A stretch of DNA of 64,000 nt from positions 744,001 to 808,000 of the forward strand of contig OY723244.1 in NCBI GenBank assembly GCA_963210315.1, read 5' to 3'. Origin of the DNA: Rhynchopus euleeides (Eukaryota; Euglenozoa; Diplonemea; Diplonemida; Diplonemidae). Both the position numbers and the translations under genes were made by a program. Positions 11,441 through 22,200 of this stretch are shown in pieces (the first letter of the stretch is position 1; each line of letters opens with the position of its first letter). The notes beneath the pieces were generated by a model. It saw only the letters and a list, made by a program, of their open reading frames with translations, was not told where the DNA came from and did no database searches.

Positions 11441-12589
11441 ATGGATGTGTGTGTGCGTCACACACGGACCGGTGACAGCTGTGTCGTCTGTGTTCCGGAA
11501 GACGGGACCGTGGTCGGGCTGAAGGCGGATGCGCTCAACGAGATGTTCCCGGGTTCTATCAACAACGCAGCCCGTGAGGCTGAGAACGTGGCAGCACACA
11601 TCGAAGGGTGTGAGGAGGAGCTGGACGATGCACAGCGTGTTGCCGACACGGGTCTGGAGGACGGGGGTGCTGTCAAGCTCGTTCCGCGCTGGCCCAACCT
11701 CAAGGCTCCCGCAGTCTACTCATCGACCCATGGCGAGCAGGTATCCCGCATCACACTGTCGAGGTGTGGGACGCTGTGTGCTGTGGGTTTCTCCGAAGGG
11801 CACATCAAAGTGTTCGACACCGTCACCGCTGCTGTGGTGGCGGACTTATCACACGGCAACAAGACGATTATTTGCACAGCGTTCTCCGTCTATGGGACGT
11901 GGTTGGCAACGTGCTCTCGTGACGGCACCATCTACGTGTGGCTGACATCAACTTGGGAGGAGGTGTGCATGCTGGACCACAACAACACCCCGGTATTCAG
12001 TGCAGCGTGGACACACTGCGGACGTCTGGTGTCCGGTGACGCACCAGGCAAAGTGCGTGTGTGGGACTTGAAGGGCACACCGAGCGCCACAGTGCTGGAG
12101 GGTCACAGGGAGGCTGTGAACAGCCTTGCTGTGTCGGGTACAAGGATCTTCAGCGGGTCATGGGACAAGAGCATCCGTGGGTGGGACATCAGCACCCTCA
12201 CACACACACACACCCTGGATGATCACACAGAGTGGGTGAGGGACATCGCCCTGACTCAGGACGAGCAGCACCTGGTGTCGTGCTCTCTCGACGAGTCACT
12301 CAAGGTGTGGTGCACAACCTCCCTCAGCTGCCTGCGTACTGTGCAACTGGATGGCTATCCCACCTCACTTGCTGTGTCATAGCCAGGTGATATTGTTGCA
12401 GTACTGACTGTCAATGGTGACGATGACCAGACCACCACCGCACTGTACCGCCTCAGCACAGGAGAGTGTCTGGGGAAGGTGGGCTCAGATGGGTATGGTG
12501 TTGCACTCAGCCTCTGCGGGAGGTGGGTGTTCTCACCAACGAACGAAACTTCAGTCTTTGTGTGTGACGTGTCTTCCGTTTCACCCTGA
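11441..12589 (+). pseudogene. WD-1: ubiquitin-like/WD40 protein gene with a premature stop
   Basis: The start ATG at 11441 is chosen because every family member begins MxVxVRH at this point; the frame open upstream runs into LINE-derived DNA. Residues 1-85 form the conserved N-terminal domain, followed by WD40 blades (IYVWL, VRVWD, IRGWD, LKVWC). A TAG at 12380-12382 replaces the CAG (Gln) found in the other copies at SQPGD. The same frame then continues without further damage through the last two blades to TGA at 12587-12589 (ending SSVSP like its relatives). The damage is thus one C-to-T change, and a protein lacking about two blades would result unless the stop is read through. The family function is unknown; WD40 propellers are protein-binding scaffolds. 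Confidence 0.85.
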
Positions 12590-12639
12590 GTGACAGTGTC
12601 TTGGAACCTGTTTCCTGCCTGCGAGCAACCCTTCTGTGA

Positions 12640-13017
12640 GCGCTCAGGCAACCTCTTCTGCTTCGGTCTGCTTGCGGTGCACTTCCTTGCCCGTTGCCTC
12701 CCAGCACAGCACCTCCTGGCCCTGCTGGTTGGGGGCAGCGCGCACTGCATCTGATTGTCCGAGGTGGACTGTCCGGATGACGGGGTGCTTCCGGACAGCC
12801 TCTGCCCCTACCCACCCCCCCAAGCCCCTCCAACCACACTGCCCCCTGCACGTGCTGTCTTGCGCGACGTGACACGGCCCCACGCCCGTGTTGCACTCAG
12901 CTGTCGACCTGCTCTCCCACCCCGCCTTCCCCCCAGCAGCATCACCTCCACCCAAGTCAGAAGAGCACGTCTGTGCGTGAGCACCGTGCGGTTGTCGGGG
13001 AGGGAAGAGAGGGAAGC
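12640..13017 (+). repeat. Duplicated 5' flank of WD-2 (also before WD-3)
   Basis: This flank, from about gcgctcaggcaacctcttct to the ATG, is repeated almost identically before WD-3 (about 14718-15096). Gene and flank were therefore duplicated as a unit with a period of about 2.08 kb (ATG to ATG 2079 bp). The core promoter of these genes should lie here, but I cannot place a specific motif with confidence. Confidence 0.75.
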
Positions 13018-14151
13018 ATGGATGTGTCTGTGCGGCATGTCGACAGCGGGCGCAGCTGTGTCGTCGGTGTTCCGGAAGACGGGACCGTGGTCGGGCTGAA
13101 GGCGGATGCGCTCAACGAGATGTTCCCGGATTCTATCAACAACGCAGCCCGTGAGGCTGAGAACGTGGCAGCACACATCGAAGGGTGTGAGGAGGAGCTG
13201 GACGATGCACAGCGTGTTGCCGACACGGGTCTGGAGGACGGGGGTGCTGTCAAGCTCGTCCCACGCTGGCCCAACCTCAAGGCTCCTGCAGTCTACAGCA
13301 CTGAGCATGGCAACATCCACTGCATCACACTGTCGAGGTGTGGGACGCTGTGTGCTGCGGGCTACACGAACGGACACATCACTGTGTTTGACACCATCAC
13401 CGCTGATGTGGTGGCGGACTTAACTCACGGCAGCACTATTATTCGTTGTACGGCGTTCTCAGTCTGTGGGACGTGGTTGGCGACATTCGCGTGTGACGGC
13501 GCCATCTCCTTGTGGCTGACATCAAACTGGGAGCATGTCTGCATGCTGGACCACAACATCCTGATGCACACTGCAGCGTGGACACATTGCGGACGTCTGG
13601 TTTCTGGCGACAACAAGGGCAAAGTGCATGTGTGGGATTTGAAGGGCACACCGAGCGCCACAGTGCTGGAGGGTCACAGCAAGGATGTTCGCAGCATTGC
13701 TGTGTCGGGCACGACGATCTTCAGCGGGTCAGCTGACAAGACCATCCGTGTGTGGGACATCAGCACCCTCACACACACGCACACCCTGCATGGCCACACT
13801 CATTGGGTGAGGGGCATGGCCCTGACTCAGGACGAGCAGCACCTGGTGTCGTGCTCCTTCGACGAGTCACTCAAGGTGTGGTGCACAACCTCCCTCAGCT
13901 GCCTGCGTACTGTGCAACTGGACGTCTGTCCCACCTCACTCGCTGTGTCACAGCCAGGTGATGTTGTTGCAGTGAAAGACGGTCTCCTTGGGGCCACCAC
14001 TCTGTGCCGCCTCAGCACAGGAGAGCGTCTGGGGAAGGTGGACTCAGAGGGTATGTGTGTTGCCCTCAGCCCCTGCGGGAGGTGGCTCCTCACAGGAACG
14101 AACGACAAGACTCGTATCTCTGTGCTTGACGTGTCTTCCGTTTCACTCTGA
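13018..14151 (+). CDS. WD-2: predicted ubiquitin-like domain plus seven-bladed WD40 propeller
   Basis: An intact 377-residue ORF from ATG 13018. Residues 1-85 (MDVSVRH...TVVGLKADAL...LEDGGAVKLVPRW) have the layout of a beta-grasp domain: two short strands, a helix, then an LxD...V.D.GLEDGG..KLV strand resembling the ubiquitin C-terminal half. This is inference. The propeller follows with blade ends ITVFD, ISLWL, VHVWD, IRVWD, LKVWC, LCRLS and ISVLD. A CA microsatellite encodes THTHTL at the start of blade 5. Compared with other copies the sequence is nearly identical outside a few codons before each blade's first strand (GHSKDVRS, GHTHWVRG). Probably a cytosolic or nuclear scaffold; function unknown. 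Confidence 0.85.
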   Translation: MDVSVRHVDSGRSCVVGVPEDGTVVGLKADALNEMFPDSINNAAREAENVAAHIEGCEEELDDAQRVADTGLEDGGAVKLVPRWPNLKAPAVYSTEHGNIHCITLSRCGTLCAAGYTNGHITVFDTITADVVADLTHGSTIIRCTAFSVCGTWLATFACDGAISLWLTSNWEHVCMLDHNILMHTAAWTHCGRLVSGDNKGKVHVWDLKGTPSATVLEGHSKDVRSIAVSGTTIFSGSADKTIRVWDISTLTHTHTLHGHTHWVRGMALTQDEQHLVSCSFDESLKVWCTTSLSCLRTVQLDVCPTSLAVSQPGDVVAVKDGLLGATTLCRLSTGERLGKVDSEGMCVALSPCGRWLLTGTNDKTRISVLDVSSVSL

Positions 14152-14717
14152 GTGTGGTGTCCTGTTTTCTTGCATCGGCCTGCTTTCTTCCCTCACAGCG
14201 CCACCTGCGGTGGTCAACTTGTGACTTGTTGCTTCCTTGCCTCTGCAGCACACCACTCCCTGACCCGTTGCCTGTCTGGGGGCAGCTGTGTGGAGTGACG
14301 CAGTCCTCTCTCTGTCGAACCAGACCCCTCCCCCCCAACTTCCTCCAAAGGGGCATCCCTCGCTTCACTCTACTTCCGGTTCACTACCCCCCCCCCCCCC
14401 ATCCCACCATGTCCTTGTCACCTGGTGCGATCGCAGTGTGGTGTCTGTGTTTGCCGTGTCTGTGTGGTGGTTGCGGTCAGCAGGTCCGACTCGTCGGGCC
14501 CCGACTGCTGCGCTGCGCAGACAACATGTTGCAGAGCACCACGGGGTACGGTTGGTGGGGCGGCACTGTGTGAGGGGGCCACGAGGAGGGGAGACCCACC
14601 TGAGAGAGCTTGTGGTGGTGGAAAGGGAGACCCCCATCGTACGCCCCGCTTACGTGGTGTGTCTCGCACCAAGCAACCCTTCTGTGTCTGTGGGCATGGC
14701 TTTCCGCGTGAGGGCAG
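14152..14717. other. Spacer between WD-2 and WD-3
   Basis: Contains a C13 run near 14388 and short T/C-rich stretches. Several frames are open on both strands, but none resembles a known protein and they overlap one another. The right part grades into the duplicated 5' flank. Confidence 0.5.
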
Positions 14718-15096
14718 CGCTCAGGCAACCTCTTCTGCTTCGGTCTGCTTGCGGTGCACTGCCTTGCCCGTTGCCTCCCAGCACAGCACCTCCTGGCCCT
14801 GCTGGTTGGGGGCAGCGCGCACTGCATCTGATTGTCCGAGGTGCGACTGCTCCGGATGACGGGGTGCTTCCGGACAGCCTCTGCCCCCACCCACCCCCCC
14901 AAGCCCCTCCAACCACACTGCCCCCTGCACGTGCTGTCTTGCGCGACGTGACACGGCCCCACGCCCGTGTTGCACTCAGCTGTCGACCTGCTCTCCCACC
15001 CCGCCTTCCCCCCAGCAGCATCACCTCCACCCAAGTCAGAAGAGCACGTCTGTGCGTGAGCACCGTGCGGTTGTCGGGGAGGGAAGAGAGGGAAGC
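14718..15096 (+). repeat. Duplicated 5' flank of WD-3
   Basis: Nearly identical to 12640-13017. A few small differences (for example ggtgcgactgctccgg against ggtggactgtccgg) show that the duplication is slightly older than perfect identity. Confidence 0.75.
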
Positions 15097-16233
15097 ATGG
15101 ATGTGTCTGTGCGGCATGTCGACAGCGGGCGCAGCTGTGTCGTCGGTGTTCCGGAAGACGGGACCGTGGTCGGGCTGAAGGCGGATGCGCTCAACGAGAT
15201 GTTTCCGGATTCTATCAACAACGCAGCCCGTGAGGCTGAGAACGTGGCAGCACACATCGAAGGGTGTGAGGAGGAGCTGGACGATGCACAGCGTGTTGCC
15301 GACACGGGTCTGGAGGACGGGGGTGCTGTCAAGCTCGTCCCACGCTGGCCCAACATCAAGGCTCCCGCAGTCTACTCATCATCGACCGGTGGCGAAGCAA
15401 TCACGTCCATCACACTGTCGAGGTGTGGGACGCTGTGTGCCTTGGGCTACTACGACATTGGGTATGTCACTGTGTTCGACACCAGCACCGCTGCTGTGGT
15501 GGCGGACTTATCACACGGTGACAAGAGTGTTCGTCGCACTGCGTTCTCAGTCTGTGGGACGTGGTTGGCAACGTGCTCTCGTGACGGGACCATGTGCGTG
15601 TGGCTGACTTCAACTTGGGAAGAGGTGTGCATGCTGGACCACAACAACACTATAGTGTTCAGTGCAGCGTGGACACACTGCGGACGTCCCGTGTCCGGAG
15701 ACCAATCAGGCAAACTGCGTGTGTGGGATTTGAAGGGCACACCGAGCGCCACAGTGCTGGAGGGTCACAGCAAGGCTGTTAAGAGCATTGCTGTGTCGGG
15801 AACAAGGATCTTCAGCGGGTCAGATGACAAGACCATCCGTGTGTGGGACATCAGCACCCTCACACACACACACACCCTGGATGACCACACTGGTGCGGTC
15901 TATGGCATCGCCCTGACTCAGGACGAGCAGCACCTGGTGTCGGGCTCTGACGACATGTCAGTCAAGGTGTGGTGCACAACCTCCCTCAGCTGCCTGCGTA
16001 CGGTGCGACTGGGCTCCCATTCCTACTCACTTGCTGTGTCACAGCCAGGTGATGTTGTTGCAGTGAACATCTTTTCCACCTCCAGACTGTACCGCCTCAG
16101 CACAGGAGAGTGTCTGGGGAAGGCGGGCTCAATGGGTCACGGTGTTGCCCTCAGCCCCTGCGGGAGGTGGGTCTTCGTACCAACGAACCTAACTTCAGTC
16201 TCTGTGTGTGCTGTGTCTTCCGTTTCACCCTGA
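15097..16233 (+). CDS. WD-3: predicted ubiquitin-like domain plus seven-bladed WD40 propeller
   Basis: An intact ORF of 378 residues starting at ATG 15097. The first 260 bases are almost identical to WD-2. Blades end VTVFD, MCVWL, LRVWD, IRVWD, VKVWC, LYRLS and VSVCA. Variable codons fall at the same places as in the other copies (GHSKAVKS, GSDDKT, DHTGAVYG, GSDDMS). It lies head to tail with WD-2, so the pair arose by tandem duplication. Protein role unknown; a ligand or partner-binding propeller is the simplest reading. Confidence 0.85.
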   Translation: MDVSVRHVDSGRSCVVGVPEDGTVVGLKADALNEMFPDSINNAAREAENVAAHIEGCEEELDDAQRVADTGLEDGGAVKLVPRWPNIKAPAVYSSSTGGEAITSITLSRCGTLCALGYYDIGYVTVFDTSTAAVVADLSHGDKSVRRTAFSVCGTWLATCSRDGTMCVWLTSTWEEVCMLDHNNTIVFSAAWTHCGRPVSGDQSGKLRVWDLKGTPSATVLEGHSKAVKSIAVSGTRIFSGSDDKTIRVWDISTLTHTHTLDDHTGAVYGIALTQDEQHLVSGSDDMSVKVWCTTSLSCLRTVRLGSHSYSLAVSQPGDVVAVNIFSTSRLYRLSTGECLGKAGSMGHGVALSPCGRWVFVPTNLTSVSVCAVSSVSP

Positions 16234-16903
16234 GTGCAGGCTTTAAAGCCTGGACATCCCCCCTCGCTCCGTGTTGCTGTGTGTCAAACTGTTGTCACTT
16301 TGCAACTACCTTTCTGGAGCGGCTCGCTTGTTCGCGCTGCCTCGTCGGCTGGTTGTGGGTGTGCTGAAGGTCCAGTCCAACAGGATATCAAAGCCGCCAA
16401 CCATGCCCCACACTCCCAGCTTGCCGCGCAGCACCAGAAGCAGCAGGGTTGGTGTACTGCGTGTGTTTCGCTAGCTTTTGGGGGGAATGTGTTTGATTCG
16501 AGGAAAGGTGAACCCGAGCCGCACTGCGTGTTGGTCCCACCTCGCCACTGTGTTTGCACCGTCGCACACTGCACACACCGCCACACCTGTCCAGCAAAGC
16601 GAAGCAGCTGGCCACCTGCAAAGCAGTGAGGGGGCAGGGGTGAGGCGAGGGTGTCTTGCGTGCCGATAGGTGGCTGTGGTGTGGCTGCCGGACTCCTCCG
16701 TGCCGCCTCTTGCCTGCATCTTCGTAGCCCCAGCCCCCCGCCCACCCCATGCCCCCCCCCCCCTCTCGGCATCGCTCCCCAGCTTTCCATCTCTCGATAG
16801 CACACCTGCCTGCCTTGTGCTGGCGGCAGCACGATAACGCCCACCACCACCCTCCAGAAAAGTCTGACCAGCTGGTCGCCAAAGGGGTGGACGGATCCAA
16901 AGC
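16234..16903. promoter_or_regulatory. Intergenic and probable 5' region of WD-4
   Basis: No supported gene. Near 16562-16610 there is a cgcacactgcacacaccgcc stretch followed by acctgtccagcaaag. It parallels sequences upstream of WD-1 (about 11375-11415), WD-10 and WD-11 (ccgcaccgccactctccagg) and the 77-bp minisatellite before WD-6. I infer a shared upstream regulatory element; its exact role is not visible. Confidence 0.35.
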
Positions 16904-17564
16904 ATGCATGTGACTGTGCGTCACACCGGGACCGGTGACAGCTGTGTCGTCTGTGTTGCGGAAGGCGGGACCGTGGTCGGGCTGAAGGCGGATGCGCTCA
17001 ACGAGATGTTCCCGGGTTCTATCAACAACGCAGCCCGTGAGGCTGAGAACGTGGCAGCACACATCGAAGGGTGTGAGGAGGAGCTGGACGATGCACAGCG
17101 TGTTGCCGACACGGGTCTGGAGGACGGGGGTGCTGTCAAGCTCGTCCCACGCTGGCCCAACCTCAAGGCGCCCGCTGTCTACTCATCGACCCGTGGCGGA
17201 GTAACCAGGTCCATTACACTGTCGAGGTGTGCGAAGCTGTGTGCTGTGGGCTACTACTACAGTGGGCATGTCACTGTGTTTGACACCAGCACCGCTGCTG
17301 TGGTGGCGGACTTATCACACGGTGACAAGAGTGTTACTCGCACTGCGTTCTCAGTCTGTGGGACGTGGTTGGCAACGTGCTCTGAGCACGGCACCATCTG
17401 CGTGTGGCTGACTTCAACTTGGGAGGAGGTGTGCATGCTGGACCACAACAACACTATAGTGTTCAGTGCAGCGTGGACACATTGCGGACGTCTGGTGTCC
17501 GGAGACCAATCAGGCAAACTGCGTGTGTGGGACTTGAAGGGGACACCGAGCGCCACAGTGCTGG
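16904..17564 (+). pseudogene. WD-4: WD40 family gene cut by a retroelement fragment
   Basis: Starts at ATG 16904 (MHVTVRHTGTGDSC) with the complete N-terminal domain and three blades (VTVFD, ICVWL, LRVWD). It is interrupted inside the conserved SATVLEG codons at 17564/17565, where foreign DNA encoding a USP-like fragment begins. The hybrid frame runs on to 17977 without family resemblance. The remaining four blades are not found directly downstream: the next WD40 sequence at 18826 restarts at blade 1 and belongs to another copy. Confidence 0.85.
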
Positions 17565-18641
17565 GGGGCCTAACCTGGGAGGCCCTATACCGGGTACCAC
17601 CGCGGGGTACAACAGCGAAACCTGCAACGTGCCACAGCAGTTGGAGGTGCCCGACGGCCCGTCGGACGGGAGTGGGAAGACGGCAACTTTCGCCTTCGGG
17701 GGATGCGTGCGGCACACCGGTGGGTCGAGGCACAGCGGCCACTACTTCTGCTACTCCTGGGTGGGTGGTAAGATGGTGGTGCTCAATGACGACAGCCGGG
17801 ATGAATGCCGGGGACCCGATGCTTTCGTCGACATGCAGAAGCTCGCGGTCATGCTGCGGTACGACAGGGTTGAAAACGACCCTGCTGCTGAGTCCCTCTG
17901 GGCGAAAGAGCTGGGGCTGGCGAGGGCCGCGTACGGGGCACCCGGACGTCTGCCCCCCGCTAGATAGCGGGATCTGAGCGGATGATGAGACCCCGTATCC
18001 TGCAGGGTTAAAAGTGCCCTGCTCAGTGCTCTGAGTGCTCCAAGTCCAACGGTGAAGGAGAGTGTTCTTTGCTATTCCGGTTTCTTCTCTTGATCTTCTC
18101 ATACGGTCCCTCCCTGATTCCTCTCTGTTCTGAATTCAACTCAGTGTCTTGGATTGTATCCTGTTACGTTCTTTCACGGCTGTCCTTTCTGGGAGAGACA
18201 CTGCAGTGTTGAAACTGCGTTCTGATAGAGTCTCTCCAATGGCACCCACAGTTTGCTTCTTTCCTCTAGTTCCGAGTGTGGCGGCAGCATTGCTTGGAAT
18301 GCAATGGCCGTCTGCAGTGTCAATCCGAGGGCCGATGAACCGGGCACCCAACGCCTCTTGTGGACTTCTGTTCAATGCCGATGCGCGGCACCAACCTTGA
18401 GTACGGTTGTTCCCAGTGAGATATTGTGAAGCGCCGGATACCTGCCCCCACCCCACCCCACCCCACACCCACCCCACCACCCCCTGCTCCGCGCCTTGGA
18501 CAAGGGTTCCGCATTCCGCCCTGATGTGCCAACAATCCTCACACAGATGCCCTCCATACACATCCCCCACAGACAGACAGACAGACAGTGACAGTCCAGG
18601 ATATCAGTGCATACTTGTACCCAAAACAACACCATGACAGT
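17565..18641 (+). mobile_element. 5'-truncated Penelope-like element, diverged subfamily, with USP fragment
   Basis: The left junction lies in the conserved WD40 sequence cagtgctgg. The right end, near 18605-18641 (cagtgcatacttgtaccc ... ccatgacagt), resembles the 3' end of the longer PLE (cagtgtgtatctgtacac ... atgacagt at 25825-25865). Between them is a USP C-terminal fragment (to 17967), then about 670 bp of non-coding sequence with a CAGA microsatellite near 18570. No matching right-hand target duplication is visible after 18641, so the right flank has probably been rearranged. Confidence 0.65.
17566..17967 (+). pseudogene. USP (ubiquitin-specific protease) C-terminal fragment from a PLE
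   Basis: In the frame ending at TAG 17965-17967 the protein contains CVRHTGGSRHSGHYFCYSWV followed by VVLNDDS. This is the USP histidine box (H.GG...GHY) and the downstream acidic residue of the catalytic triad. The long PLE has the equivalent segment LHRGNTPHGGHYRFIS with LFDDN, but the two are well diverged. The cysteine box and the reverse transcriptase are missing. This second copy shows that the protease domain belongs to the element family and is not a chance fusion. Confidence 0.7.
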
Positions 18642-18825
18642 CGTCCCTGAGTCGTATGCCGGCGTCGGCGGGGGCCTGGATTTGGCATTTTTTGTGGGGA
18701 AAGTCTCATTTTTGTGTGTCAGAGGTCGGAGGTGGTGAGGAGGCGGTGAACGGGAGGGAAAAACTGCCCCATCAAAAAATCCACGGTACCTACAGCAGAA
18801 AATTAAACAGTCTTGCCAGGCCCTA
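18642..18825. other. Unassigned 184-bp segment between PLE fragment and WD-5
   Basis: Not similar to the WD40 genes or to the PLE ends. Short and without a supported ORF. It may be residue of a rearrangement that removed the right flank of WD-4 and the 5' part of WD-5. Confidence 0.4.
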
Positions 18826-19224
18826 CATCACACTGTCGAGGTGTGCGAAGCTGTGCGCAGTCGGTTACAGCAACAACGGACGCATCACTGTGTTCGACAC
18901 CAGCACCACTGATGTGGTGGCGGACTTGACACACGACACCAAGAACTTTGTATACGGCAACGATGTTCTAACCTGCACTGCATTCTCACTGTGTGGGAGG
19001 TGGTTGGCAACGTGCTCCTATGCTGGCACCATCTGCGTGTGGCTGACATCAACTTGGGAGGAAGTGTGCATCATGCACCACAACAACTCGACTGTGTACA
19101 GTGCAGCGTGGACACACTGCGGGCGTCTGGTTTCTGGAGACTACAAAGGTAACGTGCGTGTGTGGGACTTGAAGGGCACACCGAGCGCCACAGTGTTGGA
19201 GGGTACCAGCAGTGCTGTTTACAG
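18826..19224 (+). pseudogene. WD-5, 5' piece (blades 1-3), left of the PLE insertion
   Basis: Begins at YITLSRCAKLCAVGY (blade 1), so the N-terminal domain and start codon are missing. Blades end ITVFD, ICVWL and VRVWD. It is cut by the long PLE after 19224. The gene resumes at 25866 with an exact repeat of the 33 bases 19192-19224. Blade 1 carries an extra segment (about TKNFVYGNDVLT) compared with relatives. Confidence 0.85.
19192..19224 (+). repeat. Left target-site duplication of the long PLE (33 bp)
   Basis: Identical to 25866-25898. The 33 bases encode the WD40 SVLEGTSSAVYS region. The match ends sharply on the inner side at 19225. Confidence 0.9.
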
Positions 19225-22200
19225 AGTTTGAAACAACAGCCCCTCCCCCCTACAGCATTCCCGAATAAACCCCAAGCAAATGGCAGCGTGAAACCTCAGG
19301 TAACAATTCGCAAAGGCCAGGGAAAGGGGAGTGGGAAAGGGAAGGGTGGGAAGAATGGCAGAGGCGTACGGGAGGGCCCTGCCAACTTGTATGAGCTGTT
19401 GAGCAAGGGTGGAGCAGGACGAGGTAGGAAGGGCAGGCCTAAGACAGCGGAGCAACAGAAAAAGGAACTTGCTAAAGAAGCAAAGCGAGGTCCTTTCCCA
19501 GAGCTCCGTAAGTCGCCCTGGGTCCGCCCCTTCTCATCGGACTTGCGCCAGCCCAAACGGAACGCCATCTCTTGGGATGCATGGGAGGAGGAATGTGCTG
19601 GGGTAGCCCAAGAGTTTTGTGATAAACACGGGGATCGACTCATTAGAGGTTACAAGCACCAGAAAGTGGAAGGTGATGGGATCCAACATTTTCTGGAGCT
19701 TAACGAAAACCGCGAGGCGGAAGGTGTCGTGTACGTTGTGTGTGACCAGCAGGGGAATCCCGTTTACGTCGGCCAGACAAGTGGGACCCTAAGGAATAGG
19801 ATGCAACAACACTGGAAAGGCAAGAGTGGTTTGAATGGAATACCTTTTGCAACGAGACTCCTCCGCACAAAACACCCGCATTATGGCTTTGTCTTGCAGA
19901 AGATCCAGGGGTACACGGGTGGGAACCTTGAATCCTTCCGGCGGCAGTCAAACGCTGTTGAAAACTTTTGGATGTCCCACCTGAGGACCCCGGACAACGC
20001 ATGTTCCGCTTACCATCAAACAAAACGTAAAAGTGAGCCGGTGAACGGGAGACACATCAGCCCACATAAGCGGAGCACGAGACCGGCAAAGGAATGGGTG
20101 GAATATGTGAGAGAAGGACAGAAGGATAGCGAGAATGATAAGGTGCACATTGTGTTGGATGCAGGAAAGTACCACAAGATCCGTCAGCAACTGAGTCATC
20201 TCCTCAGCCTTCCGGTGGAGGAGATCAAACAGTATAACATGGACGAGTGGGAAATCAACAGAGTCAAACGTCTACTCGCGTGGCTGACACAGCACGTAAA
20301 GAGGGAGACTCTGCCAAAAAATGTGAAATGCTTGGAGGAACGTTTGCAGGAAAGATTGAAGGCTAAGAAGAAGGAAAAGCCTAAATCTAAAAAGGAATTC
20401 CTCAGCGTCAAGTTTTCTCACCCTGCGATGGATGGCCTGAAGCTCCAGCGTCTCCTGAGGGATGAGAAAGTGGTGCAGGCTTGCCCGGATAAGGATCGGC
20501 TGGCAAATACGATGGTGTCCCTGAGCCAGGGCCCGCCGCTGTATTGTCTCATCCAAAACTGTACGAAAGAGAGTTTAGGATTGGCAGCGGAGGGGGTGCT
20601 TCCTGAGCATGAGAACTGTCCGTGTCAGAAGTACAGATCCCCGGACCAGCCACACACAGGGCATTTGTTCACTGTGGCCCAAACAATGTCGGGGATTTCC
20701 GAGGGCTTTAGGGAGTTGTTGAACAAGGGAAGGAAATATCGTCTGTCTGGTGACTTGCAACAGGGGTGCGAAAAGGCAAGCGAGGTTCTTTCGGATTTTG
20801 TGGAAACCTTTGGGGAGAAGGAGGAAACAGCGGAATTCCGTAAGGTCTTGCTGACAGCGTTGCGAAACGAGTTTGCAGCGCTACCACCTGTTGAGGGGGC
20901 CGACCGTATAGATACGGCCGAGCTTAAAAAAGTCCAGGAGGATGTTGTGTTGTGTAGTGTAGACAAGTCGTCCCATGACTTTGGGGCGATCTGTAAACAC
21001 TTTTACAGACATTGGCTACGGGAACAGCTCAGCGCAACAACAGGGACTTTCGAAACGGCAAAGGAAACGGAGAAGCAAATTCTCAACCGCTTGCAGAGAG
21101 AGTGTGATGAACGCCAGCTGCAAATTGGAGATTGTTTCCCGTATTTGTATGGGTCTCTGAAGATCCATAAGCCGGTGGAAAAAGGCCCCACGCTGAGGGG
21201 AATTGCTGGTTTAAGTGGAGATAACAGAGATGAGACGGAAGGGGAGAAAATGGAGAGAAAAAAGAAACAGAAAGAGAGTAAGGTGAATCAGCCAACTGTG
21301 GGTATTGCAACAGGCATACACACAGAATTGTCAGGGCTGCTAAAGATGGTCATCCGCACGTTGAGTGATGAGGATGAAACACACAGGAGGAAATGTGGTG
21401 TCAAACGGTTTTTTGTTGTGGAGAGTTACGATGAGGTGGCGAAGTACATGAAAATGAACTACGACACCGTAAAAAAAGCCACGCCAAAAACAAAAGACTT
21501 TACCTCTATGTACACGTCTTTGGATCAAGAGGCGGTAATTGAGGGTGTCTCCTGGTGTGTGGAACAGGCGTTTGCGGCGAAGGGTGGCAGGTTTTTGGCG
21601 CGAGAGACGAAGGCCAAAAAAAGAAAGAAAAAGGCCTTCCGCTGGAAGGAAGGGCGGGGGGATGATAGAACACTTGCGTACAACAGTGATGAAGTCAAAG
21701 AGTTAGTGAGACTAGCTGTGACCAACAGCTTCATCAAAAATGGCGAGTTCGTCCTCCACCAGAAGAAGGGCATCCCGACCGGTGGAAATGCCAGCCCGGA
21801 CCTGGCAAACCTTTTTTGCGCAAGTAAGGAAATGCGCTATATCGATAAGCTCCCCATTAAAAAGCAAAAGGAGTATAATGGGTTCTTCAGATTTATTGAT
21901 GACGTTTTTACCCTTGGAGCGGACATCCCTGACAAGGTCTACGGGATGACCTCTGAGGACACAACAAGGCAGAAAGACGATTGTGTGTTTCTGGGGGGTA
22001 GGAACCGTTGGCAGAGATACGCCGATGACCCCGAAGACACGAAGACACGTGTCCGTATGTCAGTATTCAATAAAGAGAGTGACTGGGTAACCTATACACC
22101 CAATAAATATACTTGTCGAACAAGTGCAGCACCAGAAAGCCAAGGAAGGGGTATTTTGGTGTCACAGTTGATACGGTCTGCGGGTATGTGCAACAACCTG

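Noticed and set aside
12202..12221. CA microsatellites inside the WD40 genes as regulatory repeats
   Set aside because: They encode the conserved THTHTL of the propeller in every copy and are kept in frame.
18656..19231. In-frame fusion protein of WD-5 and the PLE
   Set aside because: The WD40 frame ends at TGA 19229-19231, and the PLE ORF lies in a different frame.
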